From: Glandiceps talaboti
Lineage: Eukaryota > Hemichordata > Enteropneusta > Spengelidae
DNA length: 64,000 nucleotides
NCBI RefSeq assembly: GCF_964340395.1
Contig: NC_135560.1
Coordinates: 15,773,598-15,837,597, forward strand
Direction: 5' to 3'
Shown: piece after piece, positions 1 through 11,600 of the stretch
How the letters are laid out: every line of letters starts with the position of its first letter
Position numbering within the stretch: the first letter of the stretch is position 1
Position numbers and translations under genes: made by a program
Notes under the pieces: model-generated
The model's input: only the letters and a program-made list of their open reading frames with translations
Database searches by the model: none
Told to the model about the DNA's origin: nothing

Positions 1-250
1 ATAGACTAGTCAACATTAAAAAAAAATTCCCAGGTACTAGTAGTCTCCCAAGGTTCACCTGATGCCCAAAGTTCACCCGACTGTTTGCAATCAACCACAA
101 ACTCACTCACTCAGGTCGCTACTTCATACAAAAAAAATACAACTGTGTTAACAAAAATGGTGTTCAAATAAAGGATGAAAAAGCCTGAGACTTGAGCAAG
201 TTAAATGTACATGTACAAAATTGTATGCCCATTTGCATACAATCCAAGGA
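1..250. other. Left edge, no feature seen
   Basis: AT-rich sequence with TACATGTACA-type palindromes and no splice-bounded coding signal. Confidence 0.4.
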
Positions 251-254
251 TCCA

Positions 255-680
255 AGGTATACATGAATATACTGTACTACTGGGTAAATAACAATGAAGT
301 AAATATACAAATGTATACTATACTACTGGCTAAATGACATAATGTAGTAAATGTATATACTGTATTGACAGGTAAATAACAATGTAGTAATTTACTACTA
401 GTAAATGTATACTGTACTATTGGGTAAATAACGTAATGTGGTAAATATAATATACAAATGTATACTATACTACTGGCCAGATAACATAATGTAGTAAATA
501 TATACTGTACTGACGAGTAAATTACTAAATAACAATGTAGTAATTTACTAGTTGATATATACTGTACTACCGAGCAGGGCTACCGGGTAAAATAACAATG
601 TAGTAAATGTATACTGTACTACTGGGTAAATAACATACATGAAATGTAGTAAATACAAATGTATGTACTGCTGTACTGTT
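255..680. repeat. Degenerate tandem array, about 55-60 bp units
   Basis: The phrase AAATGTATACTGTACTACTGGGTAAATAACAATGTAGT recurs in parts and variants at least seven times, with the recognisable cores TATACTGTACTACTGG, GGTAAATAAC and AATGTAGTAAAT. Two variants (TATACTATACTACTGGC at about 314 and 462) return about 150 bases apart, suggesting a higher-order unit. Confidence 0.8.
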
Positions 681-1332
681 GAACAAACCCTCAATATGCC
701 ATCAACTGTGAGCAACTACATGTATGCCAGAAGATGATTTGTGATAGCACCAAAGGCATGCATGCATCAACATTAACAGTACGCTAATTTGATTAAGGTC
801 TTATACATGTTAAAGTATTTTCAAAGAAAGCTTACACTTTCAGTTGTGGTCCCTACCCTACAGTATTTGAAGAGTTTGAGAAGCTCTGAAGGCTTTAGTG
901 CAAATAGTAGATGAAAATATGAACTTTGCCATAGAGCAGATTGGATGTACATGTATGTCATTCATGCATATTTCATTATATATTGTTCATATGAATCATG
1001 TGACCTGACTGTCTGCCCTCTGCCAACTCCTTTTGATGGCAGATAGCAGGGCATGTCAGCGTGTATGTATTTTACAGTTTCACAATGTATGTTTTGTAAG
1101 AAAAACAGTAATAATTCAAATGGGTAGCCATAAACCAATATTACCTCCTGGTTTGAAACTTCTACCTCAAATATCAGACAACGATTTCATGAGAAAGTAG
1201 TTGAATATAAAGCAGGAATGTGTTATGTTTGGAAATGTGTTTTTGTGACAAAATATAGAATATATGTACATTTTTGTAGCAGAGTCGAAATAGACTAAAA
1301 TGCAATGCAATACAATACAGTACAATGTAATA

Positions 1333-1499
1333 CAGTGTTTTTGCTAAGGTTTGGGAACCCCGGTAACAGAAAGGGGGAAAGAGGTAAAACTGGTAGTGCT
1401 TCCCATGCAATGTATCATAGTTTAGGTGGGGATCCCCGGTAAAATGATGTGGGAACCCCAGTAGATTTTACCTACTTATCGCCCTTAAATAAAACACTG
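1333..1499. mobile_element. MITE (CAGTGTTTTTG family), copy 1, inside a pentanucleotide repeat
   Basis: A 167-bp non-coding element. The ends are CAGTGTTTTTGCTAAGG and its approximate inverse (CCTTAAATAAAACACTG). It is flanked by a 5-bp direct repeat TAATA (1328-1332 and 1500-1504). The interior has repeated GGGAACCCCGGTAA-like segments. A second copy at 7373-7534 has the same ends and interior and its own 5-bp flanking duplication. No coding capacity, so movement would need a transposase supplied in trans. Confidence 0.8.
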
Positions 1500-1614
1500 T
1501 AATACAATACAATACAATACAATACAATACAATACAATACAATACAATACAATACAATACAATACAATACAATACAATACAATACAATACAATACAATAC
1601 AATACAATACAATA
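1500..1614. repeat. Pentanucleotide microsatellite (AATAC)n, about 22 copies
   Basis: Perfect tandem AATAC. A 5-bp unit with no stop in its 15-bp translation cycle stays open in several frames, so the open frames over it are artefacts. Imperfect copies of the same unit (1299-1332) lie on the far side of the MITE at 1333-1499. Confidence 0.97.
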
Positions 1615-2272
1615 CATTTCATCTTCATTGTCCCAAAATAGACAAAACTTTGTGTGACAGTGTATAAAAAACACATAAAAATTTTAAAGAGGTGCAGAAA
1701 AAAAAGGATGTATGTCAGTCCAGTTTCTTCCAAGAAAAATAAAGTTGTAGGAGGGAGGCGAAATCTAATTTATAAAATGTTATTATTCTTGACTGTACAT
1801 GTAGATGTTTGGAAATGAAGTCCTTGAAATGAAAACTGCGTGGGGAACTGGGTAGATTTCATTTACCAGTATTAGTACAGTTAATAAAAAATTATGAAGA
1901 AGCATTAAACTTTTTTAAGAGAAAATTTAACATTTAATTTACAAAGAAAAGCTCAACCAAAAGATTGCAATAATTGATTATTCATTACATGAATGTAGAC
2001 TACATTTGTTTGTATGTGTAACAAGTACTCATGCAAATAGCCTATGCATGTACATTTTAAGTATGCCACACACATAATTGTTTAGGTTGTGATATTTCAA
2101 AGTCAAGGTTTGCCAACTCTACAGGATACTTTGCAGTTATTTTTAGGTGCATGTTGATATTATATAATATTATGTACAATGAAGATTACAACAGGTGTTA
2201 TGAGATTACAAGATTTGGAAAGATGCAGGTACAAAAAAATGTATTTGTTTGTTGTAATCGATCTATGTTGTA
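1615..2272. other. AT-rich DNA, no feature seen
   Basis: No splice-bounded coding signal and no clear repeat family. A short fragment near 1838-1870 (GTGGGGAACTGGGTAGATTT) resembles the interior of the MITE at 1333-1499. Confidence 0.4.
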
Positions 2273-2292
2273 ATATATATATATATATATAT
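2273..2292. repeat. (AT)n microsatellite
   Basis: Run of about ten TA units immediately upstream of the unrecognised ORF at 2306. Confidence 0.9.
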
Positions 2293-2305
2293 GAATGAGA
2301 TGTAA

Positions 2306-2557
2306 TCAATTTTTTGTGAATGTTTGGAACCTTGTTACATTGGCAGAAGAGTACATGTATCTGGTAAAACTTGCGTCATACAACATGTAGATTTCCATGC
2401 TGTATACCATGCACCTAATTTGATAGGAAATCCTGAACGTATTAATACATCAGGAACTTGGGTAGATTTTGACCAACTTCCCACACATAAAAACATATCT
2501 ATGTTTACATATGTTGCACTGAAGTATGTCAAACAGCTGTTTCAGAAGAGAAAATGA
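2306..2557 (+). CDS. Unrecognised ORF, possibly the last exon of an upstream gene
   Basis: The open frame has no ATG at its left end and stops with TGA at 2555-2557. A possible acceptor (TTGTTACATTGGCAG, AG at 2345-2346) would start the exon at 2347 and leave about 69 residues. The translation reads like protein rather than AT-rich noise. It contains HVDFHAVYHAPNLIGNPE, TSGTWVDFDQL and a basic end, VKQLFQKRK. No family was recognised. The reverse strand is also partly open, which weakens the call. If real, it is the 3' end of a plus-strand gene entering from the left edge. Confidence 0.35.
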   Translation, partial: SIFCECLEPCYIGRRVHVSGKTCVIQHVDFHAVYHAPNLIGNPERINTSGTWVDFDQLPTHKNISMFTYVALKYVKQLFQKRK

Positions 2558-3872
2558 GATATTGTTGCCATAAATAATATCTTCTTTGTTTACCCAAATG
2601 AAATATTATTTTCTTAATGAGGCATTCGACACCCTTTGCCTTGTGGCACAAAATGGTTTTGTGGTGAAGAAGGAAATACGATATGACACTACACCCATTC
2701 CAAGCCAAGTTTAGAGACAGAAATTTAGAAAATACTTGATGATTTGGAAATGTAGTTTGTACATATGTAATAGACACCACAAAATGATGTATGACATAAA
2801 CATGTAGATATGTATTGATATTATCATCATGATACTAGTCTGGAATCATGCCAATTACAGGACATCTGTGATTCAGAATTTTCCATGCAAGATGAGAAAG
2901 AATTGAATCATAGCATTTAAAGGCCCACGATACAATCCCAACTTCAAGTTCTCACTTTAGTACTATCGTATCAATGGATCCATGCATTTATAGATACTTG
3001 GTAGGACCATTCTTTTGTTCTTTAAACCAACGAACTTTTACTATCAGAAATTTTTTTGTTTTTTTCAATCCCAAATTATATATAATTTTAAATAATCTGG
3101 TTTATGGTATCATGACTATCGTATTGCCATTGACATGGATAGCATGACGTCGTGTCTTTTTTCAATGTACATGTATTGTATGTAGATTTTATTTAGAAAT
3201 CCGATAAGGAAATGAAGAACTGCTAATCCCATAGACTGTGATAAAAGACAAACGTAAGAAAGAAGACCTATAGAATTTGTAAATTCTGTTGCCTTCTGAT
3301 ATCCTCGACGTAATGACTGTCTGTGTCGTATTAAAATTGACAAGAATGAATAACGACATCTCTTAGCCCATCACCTTATCATTATTGTGTCATCAGTTCT
3401 TATTTCTTAAGCTGACTACACTCGGTGTCTTTAAACTGAGTTCACATTGATGGATTAACAGCGAAGGTGTCGGCTCAGAAAGGAAGGCACTACGGAAGAT
3501 TGCAAATGAAACTGTCAGATAAAATTGAGAGTGATGTTCTGATTGGAATAAAAAACAAAAAGATAAATGAACACACTTGTCGCAGCCTTCCAAGTCTCAT
3601 CAGGAACAATTAAGATGGATGTCACACCTGGCTTTGGTTGCCATGGTAAACATTAAGGGGTTCGTAGGGTTATGTTAGGGCTGTCATCATTGTCTAATTT
3701 TAAATAAATGGAATCAGTCATGTGAAGTGATGGAAGATGTGGATTTAGCAGACAGGAAAAGATAAACTTCCATCTACTGAATATGCTAAAATATTGTATA
3801 TATGTATGAACAGAGTTATGATCATAGATGGTACCATAGTTCATCTACATGTAAACATCTATTATTACAGCC
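2558..3872. other. Non-coding, nothing firm seen
   Basis: AT-rich sequence with short chance open frames on both strands and no consensus exon pair. Confidence 0.4.
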
Positions 3873-4264
3873 ATGTATGTACCAGAGATTACTTGCATTT
3901 GTGCGCATGCACACTTGTGGTATTTTCACTGCAGTGCAGTACTGAAAACATTATTGTATACCTGCATGCAAGTGATATGCAAATGAGGATGCGCTCCTTT
4001 GCTACACATGAAATCACGTGATCGTGTTGTATGATTTTTATATAAATTTTTCAGTTCAGATAAACATAAGTAATAATAACAGAACCCCATGCCACATGAG
4101 TTCCAGTGTGGGTACTCGGGGATATTTGCACTCATGCTTGCAGTGTTTTCTGCTGCACTTTCACTCGCTACACTTGTGAAAGTACAACTGCAGAAAACAC
4201 TGCAAGCACTTGTGCAAATACCCAGAGTACACCACACTTGCACTCGAGTGTCATTGGGTTCTGT
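3873..4264. mobile_element. Dispersed repeat with a long foldback end, copy 1
   Basis: It begins TATGTACCAGAGATTACTTGCA and shares long similarity with 19239-19568, including GATATGCAAATGA and AACAGAAC-CCATG. The right part (4079-4264) is an imperfect inverted repeat: arms 4079-4167 and 4174-4264, ends ACAGAACCCCATG and its inverse CAATGGGTTCTGT. The inner arms (GCTTGCAGTGTTTTCTGC and its complement) would form a stable hairpin. The overlapping open frames here are the two arms read in several frames, not genes. Confidence 0.75.
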
Positions 4265-4728
4265 CATATTAGTCTCCTATCTTTTTATTCCAAGGAATTA
4301 TTTGAATTATTTGTTTAAATTTGTGATCACGAAATGAAAGGAGTAATTGCAAGAAAGCAGAAAAAATGAAATACTTTTTTCCTCTTCAACAAAATGATAT
4401 TTTCAATTTTTAATTGACAATCACACCACTGTACAGACAATGTTTGCTATTCTCAACACTGTATTTCTTTGGGACTCATTACATTCATGATTTCGTATTT
4501 GTCCTTGCCCAATCCCAATTTAGATGTAAATGCAATAAATCTAGAAAATAAATGTTTAGCCAAGATCTGTGTATGTCTTAGAACCTTACATGTAATTAGT
4601 TAAAACAATGTAATAAAGGTAAAACAGAATTTTGATTTCTTAAAACAACATCCAAATATAGTAAGTGACTTTTGGTAAAAATTACAAATATGATGTACAT
4701 GTACATGTATATTCCCAGCAGAGAGACC

Positions 4729-4741
4729 CCCCCCCCCCCCC
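4729..4741. repeat. Poly-C tract
   Basis: Run of C after a GAGAGA stretch. Confidence 0.9.
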
Positions 4742-5780
4742 ATGTTGTCTGACATTCAGATTTACACAAATGTACATCAAGAACTTAGGTTGATTATGTA
4801 CATGTATTGATTATCTGCTTCAAGGTGTGCCATGTGGTATTGTGTCATGTACAGAGACTGTCATTATCTCAGCCCAAATTCATAATCCCTGTATTTCATA
4901 TCTACAGTATATAATATTACACCATGTAATGAAAACTGAAATCCCTCTTTAAATCCATTGTCCTTGAAGTACCACATGGGGTCATCACTATTCCCAGCTG
5001 TCCTTTTCATCCTTGTGAGCCTTCTATGTTATATACAGTATTTTTGTCTGATCATGTATGTATTACAGCGGCATGGTATGATACGGGTAATTATGGATTG
5101 CATTTTGAATTCCTAGGTTTTGGAGACCTTCAGCATTTCTCTGTACTGATGTTTCTAACGCTAGCATTATACTGAGCGGCTAAGAGGGACATATGAACAT
5201 GTTTCTTGCCTGTCATATATAAAGAGACACCCACAGTTATTGATAACAATTTTCCTGGTGTGAGACTTTTACTATGTTGTGATCCAGGTGTTGCTAATTA
5301 TCAGGTACTTTTCAACAGATACATGTACATGTATACCCATATGAACATGTAAAGGTTTCTTGCAACTGTCATACATAACAGTGATTGATAATGTTTTTTT
5401 GGATTTTGACACTTCAGTGCTTCTCACTCCAACTATTGTTGGTTTGTCACTGTCAGATACCCTAGAAGGGATGTACATGATGAGATTTCGATTTGATAGT
5501 TGCCAAAACCAGAGGAATGACATATTTTACAATTTGATGATATGTTTATAAATTTGATTTGATTTTTGGATTGTTCCTTGCTTTACACACAGTGCTAAAA
5601 TGTTATGTAATATTACGATGTTTGTTTATTCAACCTGTTTGTTGTCTCAATCATTTGTCAAAAGTGTGAATACAACTTGTTATCTAAGTTGCACCTCATT
5701 ACATCTATGCTTTGTATGGATTGAGAGAGTTCACACCTCAAGACATGTACTGGTCTAGAGAGGTACAATCAGTGACCAAC
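4742..5780. other. Non-coding, nothing firm seen
   Basis: Several TACATGTACATGTA palindromes and AT-rich chance frames. Two segments (5167-5263 and 5321-5420) resemble each other loosely around CATATGAACATGT--TTCTTGC. Confidence 0.35.
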
Positions 5781-5861
5781 TCTGATAGGGGTGTGTGGCC
5801 CCCGGGGACAGTACCAGTGGCCAAGTCTGGTAGAGGTGTGTGGCCAGTGCTGGAAACCCCA

Positions 5862-6100
5862 GGCCCCATTTAGACCCACTTTGACCAAAAATCAATACCC
5901 CATTTTAGACCATTTCAGGTTTCTAAAAAGACATTTTCCTTAGGAGGCAACATTTTGGTGCAATTAATGGCAATTACGATTTGGTAGCATAAATTAAACT
6001 AAGCAAAATAAAAAATAATGCAAAGTGGACCCCATTTTAGACTCTTCAACTCGAAAAAAACAGACCACATTTTAGACCAAAAGGGCTAGAAAATGCACCC
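5862..6100. repeat. Interspersed-repeat fragment with CCCCATTTTAGACC motifs
   Basis: Four copies or near-copies of CCCCATTTTAGACC are spread through this stretch (around 5872, 5919, 6031 and 6066), with AC-rich spacers and an AAAGGGCGGCACATATACAT end. The motif spacing suggests a decayed repeat rather than a gene. Confidence 0.5.
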
Positions 6101-6399
6101 AAAGGGCGGCACATATACATACATGTATAGGGAAGTAACCCCCCCACCCCCCACCCCCTGGGAGTACAATATGTACATGTGTTGTTAGCTTTCTAGTCTA
6201 ACAATCAGAGATTTGAAGGCCAACTACAAGTACATTGTACAAGTCTTGGGTCTAGACATTTAGATATTATACCCCTAATATTTTTCTTTGTTCAGCCAAG
6301 GACAATATGAGTGACCTATAAAGGGGTCTTTGTCATTACTAGTCACATGTTAATAATTTCAAGAAATACTTGAATTCGTCCTCAAAACTTTGTACATGT

Positions 6400-7260
6400 A
6401 CCCTCACCAGGTCAAGTTCATGTAATAGATAATGGCTCTGGCACGATTAGGGTTTTGAAATAACACTGTTGTCCTAAACCAGTGGGTAACATGCCTGCAA
6501 GATCATATAATGTGCAATCTCGGCATACACGATAAGATCAGATGAATTCAGTTCTCTTCTTTGTACCTTACCAATAGACTGACCTACATTTAGTACATGT
6601 ATGACAATATTCTATGTACGGCAGAATGTGATTTTTACATGATTGTAGACATCAAACAGAGATAGGCTATCTTTTTGTCCCAGGAGAGTAATCGTGTTCC
6701 CCCCTCAAAGCATAGTTGCCAAGTTGTGTTTGAAATATCATTGTTATCATATATGAATGTACATGTACAGGTGGGTATATTTCTTAAGGCATGTTGCATG
6801 CAATGAAAAGTGTTAAGTGTATAACATCGATGAAATGATCAGATGCATTCATTCGGCTCTCTTCTTTTGCCCCAGACCTAGTTTGTATGTCTATATTCTA
6901 TGTAAGACAACACAATACATTTGTATAGGAAGAGATCAAAAGGAGTAATGGTACATATCTTTTAGTCAAAGGAAAACTAATGATTTGTAGCCCAGAGCTA
7001 TGTTTGAAATATTACTATTATCACATACAGGTGGATGTATTTCCATGGAAATTTCAATGTAATGTGAAATGTTGGCATTCCATATCCATGAACAGATCAG
7101 GTGCATTAAAACTATCTTTTGTCCTAAACAAGGTTTATGTCTTTTTATATAGACCTATACATATGCCATTATACCCCTACACATATGCCTGTACACATAT
7201 GCTATTATACCCCAACACGTATGCCATTATACTATGTAGAACAGCACTAGATATGATATA
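6400..7260. repeat. Three diverged copies of a roughly 270-bp tandem unit
   Basis: Each copy runs through the same series: a TTTGAAATA-type start, CAGGTGG or equivalent, a GATCAGATGCATTCA-type box, a CTTTTGTCC box, then TATTCTATGTA--ACA. The copies lie at about 6430-6630, 6715-6910 and 6990-7260. The last also holds a local TATGCCATTATACCCC minirepeat (7160-7230). Confidence 0.6.
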
Positions 7261-7372
7261 GGAAGAACTCAAGTTATATCCTTTGGTGTAGACAAAAACA
7301 CTTAATTGACAAGTATATGTATAATCTCTTTATCTTTATTCCAAAGAAAAGACACAGAATTTCATGCAAGTA

Positions 7373-7534
7373 CAGTGCTTTTGCTTTAGGTTGTTTGGGG
7401 AACCCCGGTAACAAAAAGTGGGAATATGGTAAAGCTGGCATAGTTTCTCATGCAATCTACCATAATTTGGGGTGGGGAACCTGGTAACATGACAGGGGAA
7501 CTTGGCCTCCTTTCCACCCTTAACAAAAACACTG
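7373..7534. mobile_element. MITE (CAGTGTTTTTG family), copy 2
   Basis: A 162-bp element with ends CAGTGCTTTTGCTTTAGG and CCCTTAACAAAAACACTG, flanked by the exact 5-bp direct repeat AAGTA (7368-7372 and 7535-7539). The interior shares GGGGAACCCCGGTAAC, ATGCAATCTACCATA and GTGGGGAACC with the copy at 1333. Confidence 0.82.
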
Positions 7535-7539
7535 AAGTA

Positions 7540-8930
7540 TTTTACACTTTGTCTCGAGGAAAGAATGCTTCAATATGTACTGAAAGTTGAAACACATTAT
7601 AGATTCATGATCAATAGGTTTACCAAAGAATACAACTATCCTTAGCACAGATCAGGCATACAATAGAAGGACAATATAGTTGTTAGGCATACATACACAT
7701 TGTAGTCAATCACGTGTCTCATCAAGTGTATTAAACCTCCTACATGCACCTCACCTTTCCACTCACACATACATGTACACACACACCTTGGTAGGCATTT
7801 TTGCCCATGAGAATGGTAAAATTACAGAGGAATGATACATTTCCTACATCCAGTCTCCAATCTCATTCACTTTCATATTGTTACATGGTATGTACAGGTA
7901 CATTTCCTACATGCCTGTGTCTGACCATTGTGGTTCACCCTAATGTATGGAATGTTCTTCCTCTCAAGCAAATTACATGTAGGTAAACAAGGATGCCTAG
8001 CCCTTTTGTAAGTTGGTAAAGTCCTTCTGATATTATGAAAATCATATACTCCAAATCTCTTTAGTTTAATAACAAAACAGCCGCCGAACCAGGGATTTTC
8101 CCTTCTTTGTCTCCAACAAGCAACTACAGAATGTGTTACCAATCTTTGTGGAAAACTTTGAGGGAGATTAATTCTGAGTCTCAATGTTTTATCCTCTTAC
8201 AATCCACCCTTGATCTTCAGAATATTTTGAGGATGATGCTGAAAATGTAAACTGTAACTTGTAAGATACATCATGCAATCAGTCACCATGATAGACACGA
8301 CTATTTGAAAATGTAATTTCCCCAAAAAAAATTTCATTTGAAACAGTGTACGTGCACATGCATCAAAGTCAAGAATTTTTACCCAAGCATTTCAAATTGA
8401 TCTTGATATAATTTGTCAGTTTAATGACAGGAACACATAGACCTTGGCTTTAAGTTTAATTAAATCTCACATCTTTAAGCCACCTGTATCTACCTAACAG
8501 TTAACTTGGAAGTCAACAAACATGAATGACCTTGGCTGGTCTTTACATGTACATGTAAATCTGTGTGCTATACAAACAGTATAACTATAAGATTGTTCAG
8601 TAACTACATGTATAGAATGTGTACATGTATCTGTACATGAGGTTATCTACACTTGTCATACCATGATTCACATATGTAAAGTATTGCAGAAAATGTCAAA
8701 ATACAAATATACATGTAGACATGTTATAATTCATAAATAGTTATGAAAATAAAATATCATGGGGTGGGGAGGCGGTGGGACTTCAGATCATGCCGATTAC
8801 AAATATTTGTTATTATATATCTCCACTTTCACTCTCAACCATAATTGTTTTTGAGAGTCAGATAATGTCTTATGGCCATGGGCGTTGTATAGATAGTATT
8901 TGTAAGACCAGAATATATTTTTCTCTAACG
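7540..8930. other. Non-coding, nothing firm seen
   Basis: AT-rich, with many TACATGTA palindromes (for example 8548-8640). No splice-supported exon. Confidence 0.35.
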
Positions 8931-8954
8931 AGTGCGATACAAAGAAAGTATGGG

Positions 8955-9000
8955 GGGTGTGGTGTGTGTGTGTGTGTGGTGGGGGGGGGGGGGGGGGGTG
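8955..9000. repeat. GT repeat followed by poly-G
   Basis: (GT)n at about 8960-8977, then a long G run to about 8998. The G run could form quadruplex structure. Confidence 0.9.
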
Positions 9001-9706
9001 TCAGACCATGTCTTGTGGCCATGTGTTCTGTATAGTAGATATTTATAAAATCATAATATACAAAATGTATGTATCTTTCTAACTGGGCCAGAACTATTAA
9101 CTTTCACATTTTCAAATGTCAGACCATGTTTTGTGACCATGGGCTATGTGTAGCAGTTATTCATAGGAGTCCAATATTTCTTCATCCTTAAGGGGTGTGC
9201 TACCATTAAATTAATTTGTTCAGTTATATGATACCTCAGTAGTGATTCTACAGTGTTTACAAGTGTTACCTCACAGTGAAGGTGAAATTGTGTGTGTGTC
9301 CCTATCTATACTGGTAATTGGATATCTTCTCAAGGCTTGCAATCTCAGTCGTGATCAGTAGACAGTGTGGCACCATCAGACTATCTAGGTGTGATTAAGG
9401 TGGATATTGATGGACACACATTAATAAAGATGAAAAACGGGTCAACTTTTGACTTTTATCCAGAACTTTCCATAATTGTGAAAAGAGTAGCAGGAGATTG
9501 AAGTCTCACCATGCTATCTAACCATTTGTTATCAAATCTGATATTCTTAACACAACAGTAGCCAGTTTACAGCACTGCTGTGTCCTCCGTTTATCTCACA
9601 TATATACCACCACTTGTGTTAAGAATATGAACATGTTGGTAAGTACGATTTGAAAATGTGCGTCCAGTAACCTGATTACAACCATGACAATGTTATTCAA
9701 ATGAAG

Positions 9707-9889
9707 ACATTATGTAAATGAACACCGAAGTTAACACATGAAGCATGTGAAGTGTGCATTGGATAATTTACATGTAATTATGCAAATTAAGTCATTATGT
9801 AAATGAACACACAGATGAACACCGAAGTTAACACATGAAGCATGTGAAGTGTGCATTGGATAATTTACATGTAATTATGTAAATTAAAC
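9707..9889. repeat. Direct duplication with 97-bp period
   Basis: ATTATGTAAATGAACACCGAAGTTAACACATGAAGCATGTGAAGTG and the following bases occur at about 9710-9789 and again about 97 bases later with almost no change (AATTATGCAAATTA versus AATTATGTAAATTA at the ends). The near identity marks a recent tandem duplication. Confidence 0.9.
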
Positions 9890-9899
9890 ATACAAGTGT

Positions 9900-11560
9900 T
9901 TGATATCGACTTTTGGTGTGTGGCATTCTGAATCGAATCAGTTCTAAACGTTCTCAACACAGGTGTAGTATGAAAGATAACGGAGCACTGCAAGCATCGT
10001 AAAAAGGCCAAGATACAAGAACTCAGACAGTACAATATTTCACTCACCAACTCTCTAGTTTACAACCTTCAGTGTTCCTTATTTTATAATTTCTTCTATT
10101 ATTAAGTTCTAAACATTTTAAGCATAGTAATTGAGTAATAGCAGCAATAACACTTATGAATTGAAAATAAAAATTGCAGTTTTAGCATAAAAACGTACTG
10201 ACAGCTAAATATCACATGTGAAGTCAAAACACTAACAGGTGTGATTTATTTTCCTAAAGTTTTGTTGCAAATGTTCTTGAGGCTTTTCAAGAAAGTCTGT
10301 TGAAGAATTAATCTACCCAAAAGTCACTGATATCTGAACCAATGAAATTGGATATTCAGAAACAAATCAGTGATAATTCTGCAGTTCAAAAAAGTCAGAA
10401 ATGTTTTGACAAGACCCCTTAGACTGGTGAGAATTCAGGTAGCTGATGCCCGTGAGAGTTCAAATCAGAGAGAGTTGTGGGTAAAATATTGTATGTACAG
10501 TGGACATGGAAAGGTGATACAAATTCCTGCAACCGAGAGATAATTATTTCATAAAGCCGCACAAATAACTATCACAAGGTGACTACAAGATTGTTGCAAA
10601 TACCGCAAAAAATTTTTTATTTATCATAGCTTTGAAAAGATAAAAAGGTTAAAACTAAAACCCAAACAATAGAAAAGCTGTTCCAGAAAATTTGATCATA
10701 TGTAATATGGAAAAAAATACATTTGGACTAATCATCTGTGACAATAGTTCAAGACAGTACAAATTGTAGAGAGGAAAAAAATAGGTATTTGAATTATAAG
10801 GAATTAAACCAGCCATGTTTCTAGAGTTAAGTTTTGACAGTCATCGGATTAGTTGTGATGGATGAGATTACTGAAAGTAGAATGGAACTAAAAGGATGAT
10901 TGCAATTTGATTGTTCCAAGCCTAAGCTTTGTATTTATTGCCACAGTTTTATGTTAAGCCGTCCAGTTTGTAAAAGATTTGACAGAAAATTTGAATTAAA
11001 TTTGTTATTATTTCAGCACACATGTATGTACATTTACAGCATATACCATTACATACAGTATTGTAGATATGTGTGTGTATGTACTGGATAAAAACAATGC
11101 TTTGTTTTGTTGGGGGGGTTGGGGGGGGGGAGCGCTTACTTTGTCTAGAGGTTATCCATGACTTTGAATCTCAAGATATCTTGTGAAAAGAGAAGAGGTA
11201 CGAAACCATGGATAGCCTCTAGACTTAGCCTTACTCTGATTTTATAAATTGTAACTTCATTAAAAGTTTTGTATTTCTTTGCAGTAGACATGTATTGTTA
11301 CAATATAATTACATGTGTATATAGATTAGAAACACTGTGGGAGTGGAGAGGGTTGTCATGGTTACTGCATGTACCTTCAGTAATTCAACAAGGCTTGGAA
11401 ATTTGAAAACACATGAGACATATGTAGATATTAATACCCAGAAAATGAATTAATCTCTTTTATGTGATGTTTACATTTACCATAAATTTGAAGCACAGAT
11501 GCAATTAAAGAAATATTGGTCTCTGTCTAATGAAAAGTATGGTTGATAATTTGTTGTAAA
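9900..11560. other. Non-coding, nothing firm seen
   Basis: A G-rich tract at 11109-11130. CATGGATA--CTCTAGAC sequence near 11199-11223 is an inverted partner of GTCTAGAGGTTATCCATG at 11142-11161, giving a small hairpin. No coding exon supported. Confidence 0.4.
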
Positions 11561-11567
11561 AGGAAAC

Positions 11568-11572
<5 letters not shown>

Positions 11573-11599
<27 letters not shown>

Positions 11600-11600
11600 G
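11573..11600. repeat. (AT)n microsatellite
   Basis: About 14 AT units. Confidence 0.9.

Noticed and set aside
1468-1733. Minus-strand frames of 68 and 82 codons rich in YCIVL repeats
   Set aside because: Translation of the (AATAC)n pentanucleotide array; open in several frames because the unit lacks stops.
3926-4337. Three overlapping frames of 70-113 codons on both strands
   Set aside because: The two arms of a foldback repeat read in several frames; similar peptides on both strands are a mirror effect.
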